A stretch of 64,000 nucleotides of DNA. Source: Thermomonospora echinospora. GTDB lineage: Bacteria > Actinomycetota > Actinomycetes > Streptosporangiales > Streptosporangiaceae. The translations under genes were made by a program, and so were the position numbers. Positions 42,690-51,098 of this stretch are shown here, one piece after another. The notes beneath the pieces are model-generated. The model ran no database searches. It saw only the letters and a list, made by a program, of their open reading frames with translations, and was not told the origin of the DNA. Each line of letters begins with the position of its first letter. Position 1 is the first letter of the stretch. The stretch is taken from positions 124,001 to 188,000 of the forward strand of contig NZ_FNVO01000012.1 of NCBI RefSeq assembly GCF_900108175.1. Reading direction: 5' to 3'.

Positions 42690-43117
42690 TTGTTCACTTG
42701 TCGCCGGCGATCTGGGTCGCCGCTGGACGGGAAGCACGCTAACCACAAGCGGGCGAAATCGGCAAATGTCGGCAGTTGCGGAGTGTGTCCGGCCGCTTGC
42801 GGTCAAACGGTGATCAAGGATCTACCTGCGGATCAATCGGCCGTTGTGATCGGGTTGTGACCTCAGTCGCATTGCGCGCAATCGCCCTGTGGCAAGGGCC
42901 TCCGGGAAAACGATCAAGGTGTGTGCGGCGTCCGGGCGAGAAGTGGATCAAGGGGCTCCACTGAAGAGGTCATGTGACGAAGCTCACGTGATCGTTGGGA
43001 AGGGCTGGCGGCGGAAAAGCCGTGAAGTGGCCCGCGAAACTATTTTCCGGAAGTTACCGAAATGTGATCTGACGGGGTTTGCGCGGCCCCGTCGGCGGAC
43101 GATCCCGGGACGGCCGT
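42690..43117. other. upstream region of the NlpC/P60 gene
   Basis: About 430 bases without a gene. It is AT-richer than flanking coding DNA (several GATCAAG and GTGATC runs) and probably carries the promoter and operators of the hydrolase gene. Confidence 0.4.
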
Positions 43118-43148
43118 AAGGGCGCCCACGACCCTCGTGAGCGCCCTT
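43118..43148 (-). terminator. terminator after the YiaA/B-like gene
   Basis: Eight-bp outer stem (AAGGGCGC) with an inner CACG/CGTG pairing, 39 bases beyond the stop of the minus-strand gene. Confidence 0.6.
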
Positions 43149-43186
43149 GTCGAGATGGGTCTTCCGGTTCGTCCGAAAGGCGGTCG

Positions 43187-43489
43187 TCACACCCAGGAGC
43201 CTCCCGAGGCGTCGACGTAGGGCGCGTTCGGCGGGAGCGGTCCGGGCGGTGACGGCCTGTCCCGTACGTCCGCCATCGCCGCGGCCTCCTGGCGGTCCCT
43301 GATGACCTTGGCGAGGGTGAAGGTCGAGGTGATGACGTACAGCATGCCGAGCGCCAGGAACGCCCGGATCCAGGTCGGCGCGGGCATGAAGGCGATGCCG
43401 AGACCGACCCCGGCGGTGGCGACCGTGAACGAGAGGGCCGACTGGACGAAGAAGGCGGTGGTGCCCTTGAGCTGGAACAGAGCGTTCAT
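43187..43489 (-). CDS. YiaA/YiaB-family membrane protein
   Basis: 100 residues from ATG 43489. It has two membrane segments in a hairpin (FFVQSALSFTVATAGVGLGI and FLALGMLYVITSTFTLAKVI), then RDRQEAAAM and a Pro-rich tail, matching the yiaA/B domain of small inner-membrane proteins. Function unknown. Divergent from the SCO5389-family gene, with a Zur-box-like palindrome in the shared upstream region. Confidence 0.8.
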   Translation of the reverse strand: MNALFQLKGTTAFFVQSALSFTVATAGVGLGIAFMPAPTWIRAFLALGMLYVITSTFTLAKVIRDRQEAAAMADVRDRPSPPGPLPPNAPYVDASGGSWV

Positions 43490-43613
43490 GGGACCACTGT
43501 GCGCCGCCGCCGGAGGGGGCGCCTGAGTACGAGGACGGGTCCACCTACTCAGCCGGCCGGAGGGCGGGTGAGTAGGCGGTGCGGCGAGCGGGCACCGGCA
43601 CGACGACTTGGAA

Positions 43614-43628
43614 TGAATATCGTTTTCA
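43614..43628. promoter_or_regulatory. Zur-box-like palindrome
   Basis: TGAATATCGTTTTCA, a 15-base near-palindrome matching the Streptomyces Zur consensus TGAAAATGATTTTCA at most positions. It sits about 70 bases before the SCO5389-family start and about 125 before the divergent yiaA/B-like gene. A zinc-responsive repressor would bind here. Confidence 0.5.
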
Positions 43629-43697
43629 TGTGACACTCGAACCGGCGGGGCGGCGCCGTCCCGCGCGTTCGAGCGCGTTCGAGAAGGGAAAACGATC

Positions 43698-44093
43698 ATG
43701 TCCTTGACGGTCAGCGACCGGTTGCTGGAGCGGGCCCGCCGGGGTGAGGTGCCCGAGGACGACTTCGTGGCGTGCGTGCGCGAGTCGCTCCCCTACGCCT
43801 GGGAGGTCATCAGCGGGGTGGCGGCCCGGTCGCGCGAGACGGGCGACGGCTTCGCCGACAACCGGGTGCCGCCGCCGGACGAGACCTCCCGGGGCCAGTT
43901 GCTGCGGGCGCTGGCCAGCGACGCCATGCGCGGCGCGCTGGAACGGCACTTCGGGGTGCGGCTGGCCTTCCAGAACTGCCACCGGGTGGCGGCCTTCGTC
44001 CCGGACGCCCCCGGCCACGCCGAGCGCTACGCAGCGTTCGTCTCCCCGCGCGGGCAACTGCTCAACCAGTCCCCGGACCTCGTGGACTGCTGA
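43698..44093 (+). CDS. SCO5389-family protein
   Basis: 131 residues. Conserved actinobacterial family of unknown function. It matches the family throughout: LLERARRGEVPEDDFVACVR, SLPYAWEVIS, FADNRVPPPDE, RGQLLRALASDAMRGALERH, FGVRLAFQNCHRVAAF and LLNQSPDLVDC. Soluble, no signal peptide. Strong SD (AGGGAAAACG region). The Zur-like box upstream suggests that zinc controls its expression. Confidence 0.85.
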   Translation: MSLTVSDRLLERARRGEVPEDDFVACVRESLPYAWEVISGVAARSRETGDGFADNRVPPPDETSRGQLLRALASDAMRGALERHFGVRLAFQNCHRVAAFVPDAPGHAERYAAFVSPRGQLLNQSPDLVDC

Positions 44094-44323
44094 GCCGTAA
44101 TCCGGACGACCCCGGGCCCGGCCCCTCGGCGGGCCGGGCCGGAACGCCCGGACGGACGGGTACGACGTGTCGTCCGGCTGGAGGGGCGTGCGGCCGGGCC
44201 GCGACATCCCCGGGCGCGTGGGTACGAGGTGCTGTCCGGGGCGAAAGGCCGCGAGGTGAATGGGGCGCGGTCATCGGGGTACTGCGTCGGCATTGTCCGT
44301 CGCTTGGGAGCGCAGGGGTACGC

Positions 44324-44899
44324 ATGTCGCAAGTCGATTCGCAGTCCGATGACGAGACGCTGCTCACCACACTGAAGCGGGCGGCGAGCGCGCTGAAGGA
44401 GGCGGGCGTGGAGTTCGCGCTGGCCGGTGGGTTCGCCGCCTACGCGCGGGGCGCCGCGATCTCCACCCACGACGTGGACTTCATCGTTCGCGAACAGGAC
44501 GTGGACGCCGCGGTGAACGCGCTGACCGCCGTGGGGATGCGGTATCAGGACTGCCCGGAGGACTGGCTGGCCAAGGTCTACGACGACGACCGGCTGATCG
44601 ACCTGATCTTCCGGCCGTCCGCGCGGCCGGTGGACGGCGGGCTGCTGGCCAGGGCGGAGGAACTGCCGGTGGCGGCGGTCAACATGCCGGTGCTGCCCGC
44701 CGACGACCTGATGATCATGCGGTTGCTGGCGTTCACCGAGACCGCCTGCGACTTCAGTGACTTCCTGCACGTGTGCCGGGCGCTGCGCGAGCAGGTGGAC
44801 TGGCCGAAGGTGGCCAAGGAGACCGCGCACTCCCCGTACGCGTACGCGTTCCTGACATTGCTGCACCGGCTGGACGTGATCGAGGGGGATTTCCTGTGA
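44324..44899 (+). CDS. nucleotidyltransferase-fold protein
   Basis: 191 residues. Minimal nucleotidyltransferase core: FALAGGFAAYARG plus STHDVDFIVREQD (G-G then D-x-D-acidic pattern), with a third acidic in DRLIDLIFRP. It resembles AbiEii/DUF6036-type predicted nucleotidyltransferases. Stands at the head of an overlapping three-gene operon with a BON-domain protein and a phosphoesterase. The 230 bases before it hold no gene. Confidence 0.8.
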   Translation: MSQVDSQSDDETLLTTLKRAASALKEAGVEFALAGGFAAYARGAAISTHDVDFIVREQDVDAAVNALTAVGMRYQDCPEDWLAKVYDDDRLIDLIFRPSARPVDGGLLARAEELPVAAVNMPVLPADDLMIMRLLAFTETACDFSDFLHVCRALREQVDWPKVAKETAHSPYAYAFLTLLHRLDVIEGDFL

Positions 44900-45150
44900 C
44901 CAGAGCTGGGGAGGCGCCGCACTACCTGGTCGAGCGCATCCGCGACCGGGTCGCCGAGCAGGCGCACGAGCTGGGCATCCACGTCGAGGTCTGCGGAGAT
45001 GTGGTCTACCTGCGCGGCGGGGTGGTCTCCGAGGAACGCCGGCGGGAGGTGGAGGAGGCCGCCCGCGCGGCCGCCGGCGGATGCACCATCCGCAACGAGG
45101 TGTCCGTGATCCCGGCGGCGGTCCCGGACGGAGAGGAGCGCCTGACATGA
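44896..45150 (+). CDS. BON-domain small protein
   Basis: 84 residues, GTG start overlapping the previous stop (GTGA). One BON domain: HYLVERIRDRVAEQAHELGI, HVEVCGDVVYLRGGVVSEER, then AAAGGCTIRNEVSV. BON domains bind lipid or other surfaces; here there is no signal peptide, so it is cytoplasmic. Next gene overlaps (ATGA). Confidence 0.85.
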   Translation: MTRAGEAPHYLVERIRDRVAEQAHELGIHVEVCGDVVYLRGGVVSEERRREVEEAARAAAGGCTIRNEVSVIPAAVPDGEERLT

Positions 45151-45914
45151 TCCGGGTCGCGGCGGTGGGCGACATCCATCTCGGCCCCGACGTGGCGGGA
45201 CAGTACCGGGAGCGGCTGACCGGGCTGGCGGACCACGCCGACGTGCTGCTGGTCGCCGGGGACCTCACCCGGCACGGCACCCTGGAGGAGGGGCGGATCG
45301 TGGCCGACGAGTTGCGGGATGCTCCGGTGCCGGTGATCGCCGTGCTCGGCAACCACGACTACCACTCCGAGGCCGAGAACGAGATCACCGAGATGCTGGG
45401 CGAGGCGGGCGTCACCGTGCTCCACAGCGGGGGCACGATGATCGACTGCGGCGGCGTTCGGCTGGGCGTGGCCGGCTGCAAGGGGTTCGGCGGCGGCTTC
45501 GCCGGCAGCAGCGGCGACGAGTTCGGCGAGCGGGAGATGAAGGCGTTCATCCGGCACACCAGGGAGCTCAGCGACGGGCTGTACGAGTCGCTGGCCGCGC
45601 TGGACGACCAGGGCGCGGACCTGAAGGTCGCGCTGACCCACTACTCGCCGGTCAAGGACACCCTGACCGGGGAGCCGCTGGAGATCTACCCGTTCCTGGG
45701 CAGCTACCTGCTGGCGGAGGCGATCGACCGGGCCGGGGCCGACCTGGCCGTGCACGGGCACGCGCACATGGGCAGCGAGAAGGGCGTCACCCCCAACGGC
45801 GTCCGCGTCCGCAACGTCGCGCTGCCGGTGATCAAGCAGGCGTACGCGGTCTACGGCCTCGAAAAGCGCGACTCGTCCCGCCCCCCCGCCGAAGCCGGCC
45901 GCAGCGCCCGCTGA
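45147..45914 (+). CDS. calcineurin-like metallophosphoesterase
   Basis: 255 residues. Metal-binding motifs in order: GDIHLG (D-x-H), GDLTRHG (GDxx), LGNHDYH (GNHD), LTHYSP and VHGHAHMG (GHxH). All expected ligands are present. The substrate is unknown. Last gene of the nucleotidyltransferase-BON-phosphoesterase operon, which suggests that the three act on one nucleotide-linked process. Confidence 0.9.
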   Translation: MIRVAAVGDIHLGPDVAGQYRERLTGLADHADVLLVAGDLTRHGTLEEGRIVADELRDAPVPVIAVLGNHDYHSEAENEITEMLGEAGVTVLHSGGTMIDCGGVRLGVAGCKGFGGGFAGSSGDEFGEREMKAFIRHTRELSDGLYESLAALDDQGADLKVALTHYSPVKDTLTGEPLEIYPFLGSYLLAEAIDRAGADLAVHGHAHMGSEKGVTPNGVRVRNVALPVIKQAYAVYGLEKRDSSRPPAEAGRSAR

Positions 45915-45967
45915 CTCCCACTCACGCCCTTCCTGCAACGCCCGCGGCCTGCACGATGCGCGGGCCG

Positions 45968-46999
45968 TCAGGGGGAGTCGTTCTGGTGGCGGCGCAGCAT
46001 CTTCAGCACGGCGGTTTCGGCGCGGCCCTGGGTGGCCAGTTCGCCGAAGTCGGCGTCGTGGCCCAGTTCGGTGAGGGCCGGGGCGATCGTCACGTTCCGT
46101 TCGTACAGCTCAATGACCCGCGGGTCGATGTAGGAGGCGCGCGCCACCGCCGGGGTGTTGCCCAGGTAGTCGGCGACCTCCTGCACGACCCGGCTGACGG
46201 CGCGCTTGCGGGCGGACTCGGACGTGGCGGCCGGGGTGGACACGGCCAGGCCTACGGCGGCCAGCACGGTGGCGTGCCAGGTGCGGAAGTCCTTGGCGGT
46301 GAAGTCGCCGCCGGAGATCTCCCGCAGGTACTCGTTGATGTCCCCGGCGGTCACGTCGTGCCAGCCGCCCGGTGTGCGGTACGCGAGCAGTTCCGGGCCG
46401 TCGTCGCGGCGCCGCTTGAGCCCGGAGACGACCTTGCAGACGTCCTCCTCGGCGACCGCCTGGTAGCGGTCCTTGGCGCCCTTGGCCGGATACTCGAAGA
46501 TCACCTCGCCGCCGCGCCGGCAGGTGACGTGCTCGCGCAGCACGGTGGCCATCCCGTACGTGCCGTTCTCCTCGGCGTACTCCTCGCCGCCGGCGCGGAA
46601 GAAGCCCAGGTCGATCAGGCGGACGGCGGCGGCCAGCACCCGTTCCCGGGTGAAGTCGCGCCCGGTCAGGTGCTCGGTGACCTGCTTGCGGACGCGCGGC
46701 AGCGCCTCGGCGAAGTCCAGCACCCGGTCGTGTTTCTCGCGGTCCCGCTGCACGCGCCACTGCGGGTGGTACAGGTACTGGCGGCGGCCCGCGGCGTCGG
46801 TGCCGGTCGCCTGGATGTGCCCGTCCGGGTCGGGGCAGATCCAGACGTCCTGCCAGGCCGGCGGGATCACCAGGTCCTTGATCCGGGCGACCTCCGCGGG
46901 GCCGACCGGCCGGCCGTCCGGGCCCAGATAGCGGAAACCCCGGCCGCACCGACGCCGGCTGATGCCGGGCTCGGCCGGGTCGCTGCGCTGAAGTTCCAT
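45968..46999 (-). CDS. type IB DNA topoisomerase (bacterial, poxvirus-like)
   Basis: 343 residues. Relaxes supercoils through a 3'-phosphotyrosyl intermediate. N-terminal GRGFRYLGPDGRPV, the IPPAWQDVWICPDPDGHIQA segment, AAVRLIDLGFFRAGGEEYAE with EENGTYGMATVLREHV, the catalytic KDFRTWHATVLA, and the active-site Tyr in RASYIDPRVIELYE are all present. Common in actinobacterial chromosomes. Convergent with the phosphoesterase gene. Confidence 0.93.
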   Translation of the reverse strand: MELQRSDPAEPGISRRRCGRGFRYLGPDGRPVGPAEVARIKDLVIPPAWQDVWICPDPDGHIQATGTDAAGRRQYLYHPQWRVQRDREKHDRVLDFAEALPRVRKQVTEHLTGRDFTRERVLAAAVRLIDLGFFRAGGEEYAEENGTYGMATVLREHVTCRRGGEVIFEYPAKGAKDRYQAVAEEDVCKVVSGLKRRRDDGPELLAYRTPGGWHDVTAGDINEYLREISGGDFTAKDFRTWHATVLAAVGLAVSTPAATSESARKRAVSRVVQEVADYLGNTPAVARASYIDPRVIELYERNVTIAPALTELGHDADFGELATQGRAETAVLKMLRRHQNDSP

Positions 47000-47057
47000 T
47001 GACAGGGGGATCCCCGGTACCCGGGTTTAAAACCTCGTCAGGGGTCAGATAGCGGGC

Positions 47058-47255
47058 ATGACAGAAGAGCGGAGACCCGAGCAGTCCACGTCGCTGGCGG
47101 ATCGGCGGGCCGAGGCCGGCGCGCCGGTCGACTCCGGCGCTGAGCCCGACATCGCCGAGGAGTGGGAGCCCGGCCCCACCGACCCGCCCAATGCGGAGGC
47201 GGACACCCCCGGCGGTGAGGCGGAGGGCTACACCCCGCACACCCGGGCGCCCTGA
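47058..47255 (+). CDS. small acidic hypothetical protein
   Basis: 65 residues, rich in Glu, Pro, Gly and Ala (EEWEPGPTDPPNAEADTPGG), without hydrophobic segments; probably disordered. Divergent from topoisomerase IB. No family is recognised. Supported by its start context and the terminator just downstream. Confidence 0.5.
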   Translation: MTEERRPEQSTSLADRRAEAGAPVDSGAEPDIAEEWEPGPTDPPNAEADTPGGEAEGYTPHTRAP

Positions 47256-47270
47256 CGCCCTCGCAACGGC

Positions 47271-47301
47271 GTGGCCGGGCGACCCGGGGCCGCCCGGCCA
47301 C
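47271..47301. terminator. bidirectional terminator
   Basis: 11-bp perfect stem (GTGGCCGGGCG) with a 9-base loop between two converging small genes. Confidence 0.75.
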
Positions 47302-47315
47302 CACGGATCCTCCCG

Positions 47316-47510
47316 TCAGGAGGACTTCGCGACGGCCTGGCTGACCTTGTTCGGGCCGTCGTACTCCTGGTCCGGGAGGGCCTCTAGGGCCTCCATGGCC
47401 TGCTTGTCGGCGCCCTTGCTCTTGGCGTGCTGGACGAGCTGTTCCTTGCTGGCCGGGTAGTCGACCCCGGACAGGAACTTCTGGACCTCGATGAAACTGG
47501 CCTGTGCCAT
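47316..47510 (-). CDS. DUF2795 small protein
   Basis: 64 residues: IEVQKFLSGVDYPASKEQLV, AKSKGADKQAMEALEALPDQ, EYDGPNKVSQAVAK. Matches DUF2795, a small helical domain common in actinobacteria with unknown role, often in stress-related neighbourhoods. GGAG-type ribosome site (AAAGGAGTGCCCG) present. Confidence 0.85.
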   Translation of the reverse strand: MAQASFIEVQKFLSGVDYPASKEQLVQHAKSKGADKQAMEALEALPDQEYDGPNKVSQAVAKSS

Positions 47511-47629
47511 CGGGCACTCCTTTCCTCACGGGTCCTCACGAGCCCCCACGAGTCCTCACGAGGGCTCCCGCCCGTCCGCCTACCCGGCTGGGCGGGCCGA
47601 AACGGACGGCGCCCACCAGACGGGAGAGG

Positions 47630-48478
47630 TCAGCCGGGGTGGATCTCGCCGCCCGCCGGGACGAGCGTCTGGCCGGTGTAGTACGACGACGTCCGCCCGG
47701 CGGCGAAGAACACGTACGACGGCGCGATCTCGTCCGGGTCGGCGGCGCGGCCCATCGGGGCCTGCTGCCCGAAGCTCTCCACCCGTTCCTCGGGCATGGT
47801 GGCCGGGATGAGCGGCGTCCAGACCGGGCCGGGGGCCACGGAGTTGACCCGGATGCCGCGATCCATCAGGTTCTGTGCCAGCGACTGGGTGAGGTTCATC
47901 GCGGCGGCCTTGCTGGCCGCGTAGTCGATGAGCGTCTTGTTGCCGCGCAGCCCGTTGATGGAGCCGGTGACGACGATGGAGGAGCCCTCGCCCAGGTGGT
48001 CCAGCGCGGCCTGCACGACCCAGAACAGGCTGAACACGTTGACGTCGAAGGTACGCCGCAACTGGGCGTCGTCGATCTCCCGCAGGTCCTCGACCGGCTC
48101 CTGGGTGCCGTGGTGGAGCACCAGGACGTCCAGCCCGCCGAGGTCGCGGACGGTGTGCTCGACCACCTCGCGGCAGTGCCGCCGCTCGGCCAGGTCGCCG
48201 CCGAAGGTGACGCAGCGGCGGCCCTCCTGCTCGACCAGCTTGGCGGTGTGCCGGGCGTCGCCGTCCTCGCTCAGGTAGGTCAGCGCCACGTCGGCGCCCT
48301 CCTTGGCGAACGCGACCGAGACCGCCCGGCCGATGCCGGAGTCGCCGCCGGTGACGAGGGCCCGCTTGCCGGCGAGCAGCCCGCTACCGGTGTAGCCGCG
48401 CATCTCGTCCTTGGGCTCGGGCGTCATATCCGCGGTCCGTCCCGGGTAGGGCTGGCTCTGGGGCGGTCGTTCGCTCAT
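47630..48478 (-). CDS. short-chain dehydrogenase (YghA-like)
   Basis: 282 residues from ATG 48478. NAD(P)-binding TGGDSGIGRAVS, LHHGTQEPV (the NNAG position), catalytic Ser in VVTGSINGL, and YAASKAAAMNLTQSLA with the Tyr-x-x-x-Lys pair. The N-terminal extension (PQSQPYPGRTADMTPEPKDE) is typical of the YghA/general-stress SDR subgroup. Stands alone on the minus strand, divergent from a second SDR. Confidence 0.9.
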   Translation of the reverse strand: MSERPPQSQPYPGRTADMTPEPKDEMRGYTGSGLLAGKRALVTGGDSGIGRAVSVAFAKEGADVALTYLSEDGDARHTAKLVEQEGRRCVTFGGDLAERRHCREVVEHTVRDLGGLDVLVLHHGTQEPVEDLREIDDAQLRRTFDVNVFSLFWVVQAALDHLGEGSSIVVTGSINGLRGNKTLIDYAASKAAAMNLTQSLAQNLMDRGIRVNSVAPGPVWTPLIPATMPEERVESFGQQAPMGRAADPDEIAPSYVFFAAGRTSSYYTGQTLVPAGGEIHPG

Positions 48479-48665
48479 GGGTCCCCCTGCTGGTGCTCGG
48501 GTGGGCGGCAGTGCCCGCCGTGTTCTCCGTCTCCAGGTGGGCGGGTACGGCGGGCCGGGACTGTGGCGCCTGCCCGGTGGATGGGGGGCCAAACATTCCC
48601 GGTAATTTGACCTCTGGGTAACATCGACCCGAACCACATTCGGTCCCTGACGTAAGGTGCTGCTT

Positions 48666-49439
48666 ATGGACCTGAACGGAGTCTCCGCCGTCATCTCCGG
48701 GGGCGCGAGCGGCCTCGGCGAGGCCACCGCCCGCGACCTCGCCGCCCACGGCGTCAAGGTGGTCATAGCCGACCTCAACGAAGCCAAGGGCAAGGCGCTG
48801 GCCGACGAGCTCGGCGGCGTGTTCGTCAAGACCGACGTCTCCGACGAGGCGCAGGTGCAGGCCGCGGTGCAGGCCGCCGTGGACACCGGCGCGCCGCTGC
48901 GCATCGTCATCAACAGCGCCGGCATCGGCTGGGCGTCGCGCACCGTCGGCCGCGACGGCAGCCCGCACGACCTGGCCTCCTTCCAGAAGGTCATCGCCAT
49001 CAACCTGGTCGGCACCTTCAACCTGATGCGGATCGGCGCCGCCGCGATCGCCAAGACCGAGCCCGCCGACGCCGACGGCCTGCGCGGCGTGGTCATCAAC
49101 ACCGCCTCCGTGGCGGCCCTGGAGGGTCAGACCGGCCAGGTCGCCTACTCGGCCTCCAAGGGCGGCATCGTCGGCATGACGCTGCCGGCCGCCCGTGACC
49201 TGTCCGCCATCGGCGTGCGGGTCAACACCATCTGCCCGGGCATCATCGACACCCCCATCTACGGCGAGGGCGAGGCCGCCGAGGCGTTCAAGGCCAAGCT
49301 GGCCGCGCCGGTGCCCTTCCCCAAGCGGATGGGCAAGGCCTCGGAGTTCGCCCAGCTGGTGCGGGCGCTCGTCGAGAACGACTACATGAACGGCGAGACC
49401 ATCCGCTTCGACGGCGGCATTCGCTTCCAGCCCAAGTAA
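48666..49439 (+). CDS. SDR, 3-hydroxyacyl-CoA dehydrogenase type II-like
   Basis: 257 residues from ATG 48666 (AAGG eight bases upstream). SGGASGLGEATARDLAAHG (cofactor site), INSAGIGWA, NTASVAALEGQTGQVAYSAS, K in YSASKGGI, and CPGIIDTPIY match HSD10-like acyl-CoA dehydrogenases. The next gene is an enoyl-CoA hydratase 14 bases on, so the two probably carry out consecutive beta-oxidation-type steps. Confidence 0.9.
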   Translation: MDLNGVSAVISGGASGLGEATARDLAAHGVKVVIADLNEAKGKALADELGGVFVKTDVSDEAQVQAAVQAAVDTGAPLRIVINSAGIGWASRTVGRDGSPHDLASFQKVIAINLVGTFNLMRIGAAAIAKTEPADADGLRGVVINTASVAALEGQTGQVAYSASKGGIVGMTLPAARDLSAIGVRVNTICPGIIDTPIYGEGEAAEAFKAKLAAPVPFPKRMGKASEFAQLVRALVENDYMNGETIRFDGGIRFQPK

Positions 49440-49453
49440 AACGGGAGACCGGT

Positions 49454-50218
49454 ATGTCCGACGCCGTACTGACCGAGACCGATGGCGCGGTCCTGGTCAT
49501 CACCATCAACCGTCCCGAGGCCAAGAACGCGGTGAACGCGTCCGTGGCGCAGGGCATCGGGGCCGCCCTCGACGAGTTCGACGGCCGCAAGGATCTGTCG
49601 GTGGCCGTCATCACCGGCGCGGGTGGCACGTTCTGCTCCGGGATGGACCTCAAGGCGTTCCTGAAGGGTGAGTTCCCGTTCGTCGAGGGCCGCGGCTTCG
49701 CCGGCATCGTGGAGCGGCCGCCGGCCAAGCCGATCATCGCCGCGATCGAGGGCTACGCGCTGGCCGGCGGCTGTGAGGTGGCGCTGTCCTGCGACATGGT
49801 CGTGGCCTCCCGGGAGGCCAAGTTCGGTCTGCCCGAGCCCAAGCGCGGGCTGGTCGCGGCGGCCGGCGGGCTGATGCGGCTGCCGCAGCGGATCCCGTAC
49901 CACATCGCCATGGAGATCGCCCTGACCGGCGACTTCTACGGTGCGGAGCGGATGGCCGAGCTGGGCTTCGTCAACCGGCTGGTCGAGCCCGGCGGCGCGC
50001 TGGCCGGGGCCAAGGAGCTGGCGCTGAAGATCGCCGAGAACGCTCCGCTGGCGCTGGCCGGGACCAAGCAGATCATCGTCGAGTCGCCCAAGTGGCCGGC
50101 CGGGGAGATCTGGCAGCGGCAGAACGAGATCTCCGGCCCGATCTTCGCCTCCAAGGACGCCCAGGAGGGCCCGGCGGCCTTCGCCGAGAAGCGCAAGCCG
50201 CAGTGGAAGGGCGAGTAG
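49454..50218 (+). CDS. enoyl-CoA hydratase/isomerase (crotonase)
   Basis: 254 residues. Adds water across a trans-2-enoyl-CoA or isomerises it. Oxyanion-hole and fold motifs: TGAGGTFCSGMDLKAFL and IEGYALAGGCEVALSCDMVV, with the Glu/Gly region LPEPKRGLVAAAGGLMRLPQ. The second catalytic Glu position of classical hydratases reads PKRG here, so isomerase or other crotonase chemistry is also possible. Paired with the SDR upstream and followed by a strong terminator. Confidence 0.9.
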   Translation: MSDAVLTETDGAVLVITINRPEAKNAVNASVAQGIGAALDEFDGRKDLSVAVITGAGGTFCSGMDLKAFLKGEFPFVEGRGFAGIVERPPAKPIIAAIEGYALAGGCEVALSCDMVVASREAKFGLPEPKRGLVAAAGGLMRLPQRIPYHIAMEIALTGDFYGAERMAELGFVNRLVEPGGALAGAKELALKIAENAPLALAGTKQIIVESPKWPAGEIWQRQNEISGPIFASKDAQEGPAAFAEKRKPQWKGE

Positions 50219-50245
50219 CCCCGACCTGAGGTATCGCATGCCGTA

Positions 50246-50277
50246 CAGGGCGCCCGGCCACCGTGCCGGGCGCCCTG
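50246..50277 (+). terminator. terminator after the enoyl-CoA hydratase gene
   Basis: 13-bp perfect stem (CAGGGCGCCCGGC) with a 6-base loop, 28 bases beyond the stop. Confidence 0.85.
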
Positions 50278-50306
50278 CCGGTCTTCCGGGCGGGTTTCGG
50301 TGTCCT

Positions 50307-50324
50307 TTCAGGTCGCGTTCAGGT
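50307..50324 (+). promoter_or_regulatory. direct-repeat operator before the two-component operon
   Basis: TTCAGGT-CGCG-TTCAGGT: two identical heptamers 11 bp apart, the spacing expected for a dimeric OmpR/PhoB-type regulator. The same motif lies before the protease gene (52622-52650). Suggests autoregulation. Confidence 0.55.
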
Positions 50325-50342
50325 TCGCCGGGCACTCTTGCG

Positions 50343-51098
50343 ATGATGGACGGGGGAGCCGAGGCATTGACCGAGCACACCACGCGCAGGCAGGCCCAGG
50401 AAGGGGCGGGCACCCGGCTGCTGGTCGTCGAGGACGACGCCAACATCCTGGAACTGCTGGCGGGCAGCCTGCGCTTCGCCGGATTCGACGTGGTCACCGC
50501 CACCAGCGGCGCCACGGCGGTGGAGGCCGCCCTGCGGCACCGGCCGGACCTGATCGTGCTGGACGTGATGCTGCCGGACTTCGACGGCTTCGCGGTCGTC
50601 CGGCGGCTGCGCTCGGGCGGCACGCACACCCCGGTGCTGTTCCTGACCGCGCGCGACGCCGTCGCCGACCGCGTCACCGGCCTGACCATCGGCGGCGACG
50701 ACTACGTCACCAAGCCGTTCAGCCTGGAGGAGGTCATCGCCCGCATCCACGCCGTGCTGCGCCGGGCCAGGGGCGGCGTTCCCGAGCCGTCCCCCCGGAT
50801 GGCGTTCGCCGACATCGAACTGGACGAGGACAGCCACGAGGTGTGGCGCGGCGGCCGGCCGATCGCGCTGTCGCCGACCGAGTTCAAGCTGCTGCGCTAC
50901 TTCATGGCCAACGCCGGCCGGGTGCTGTCCAAGGCGCAGATCCTCGACCACGTGTGGAACTACGACTTCCGCGGAGACGCCGGCATCGTCGAGTCGTACG
51001 TGTCGGCGCTGCGCCGCAAGGTGGATAACACCGAGCCGAGACTGATCCACACTCTGCGCGGGGTCGGGTACGTGCTGCGCCCGCCCCAGGACCCATGA
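50343..51098 (+). CDS. OmpR/PhoB-family response regulator
   Basis: 251 residues. Receiver: VVEDDANILELL, phospho-Asp in LIVLDVMLPDFDG, Thr in LFLTARDAV, Lys in DDYVTKPFSLEE. Winged-helix output: LSPTEFKLLRYFMANAGRVL, then VESYVSALRRKVD and HTLRGVGYVLR. Preceded by TTCAGGT direct repeats and coupled (ATGA) to its kinase. The layout with a downstream HtrA-like protease recalls MprAB-PepD of mycobacteria, an envelope-stress system. Confidence 0.93.
   Translation: MMDGGAEALTEHTTRRQAQEGAGTRLLVVEDDANILELLAGSLRFAGFDVVTATSGATAVEAALRHRPDLIVLDVMLPDFDGFAVVRRLRSGGTHTPVLFLTARDAVADRVTGLTIGGDDYVTKPFSLEEVIARIHAVLRRARGGVPEPSPRMAFADIELDEDSHEVWRGGRPIALSPTEFKLLRYFMANAGRVLSKAQILDHVWNYDFRGDAGIVESYVSALRRKVDNTEPRLIHTLRGVGYVLRPPQDP

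Noticed and set aside
49382-50689. 435-codon minus-strand frame over the enoyl-CoA hydratase gene
   Set aside because: Antisense shadow; the plus strand encodes a clear crotonase and the start of a response regulator.
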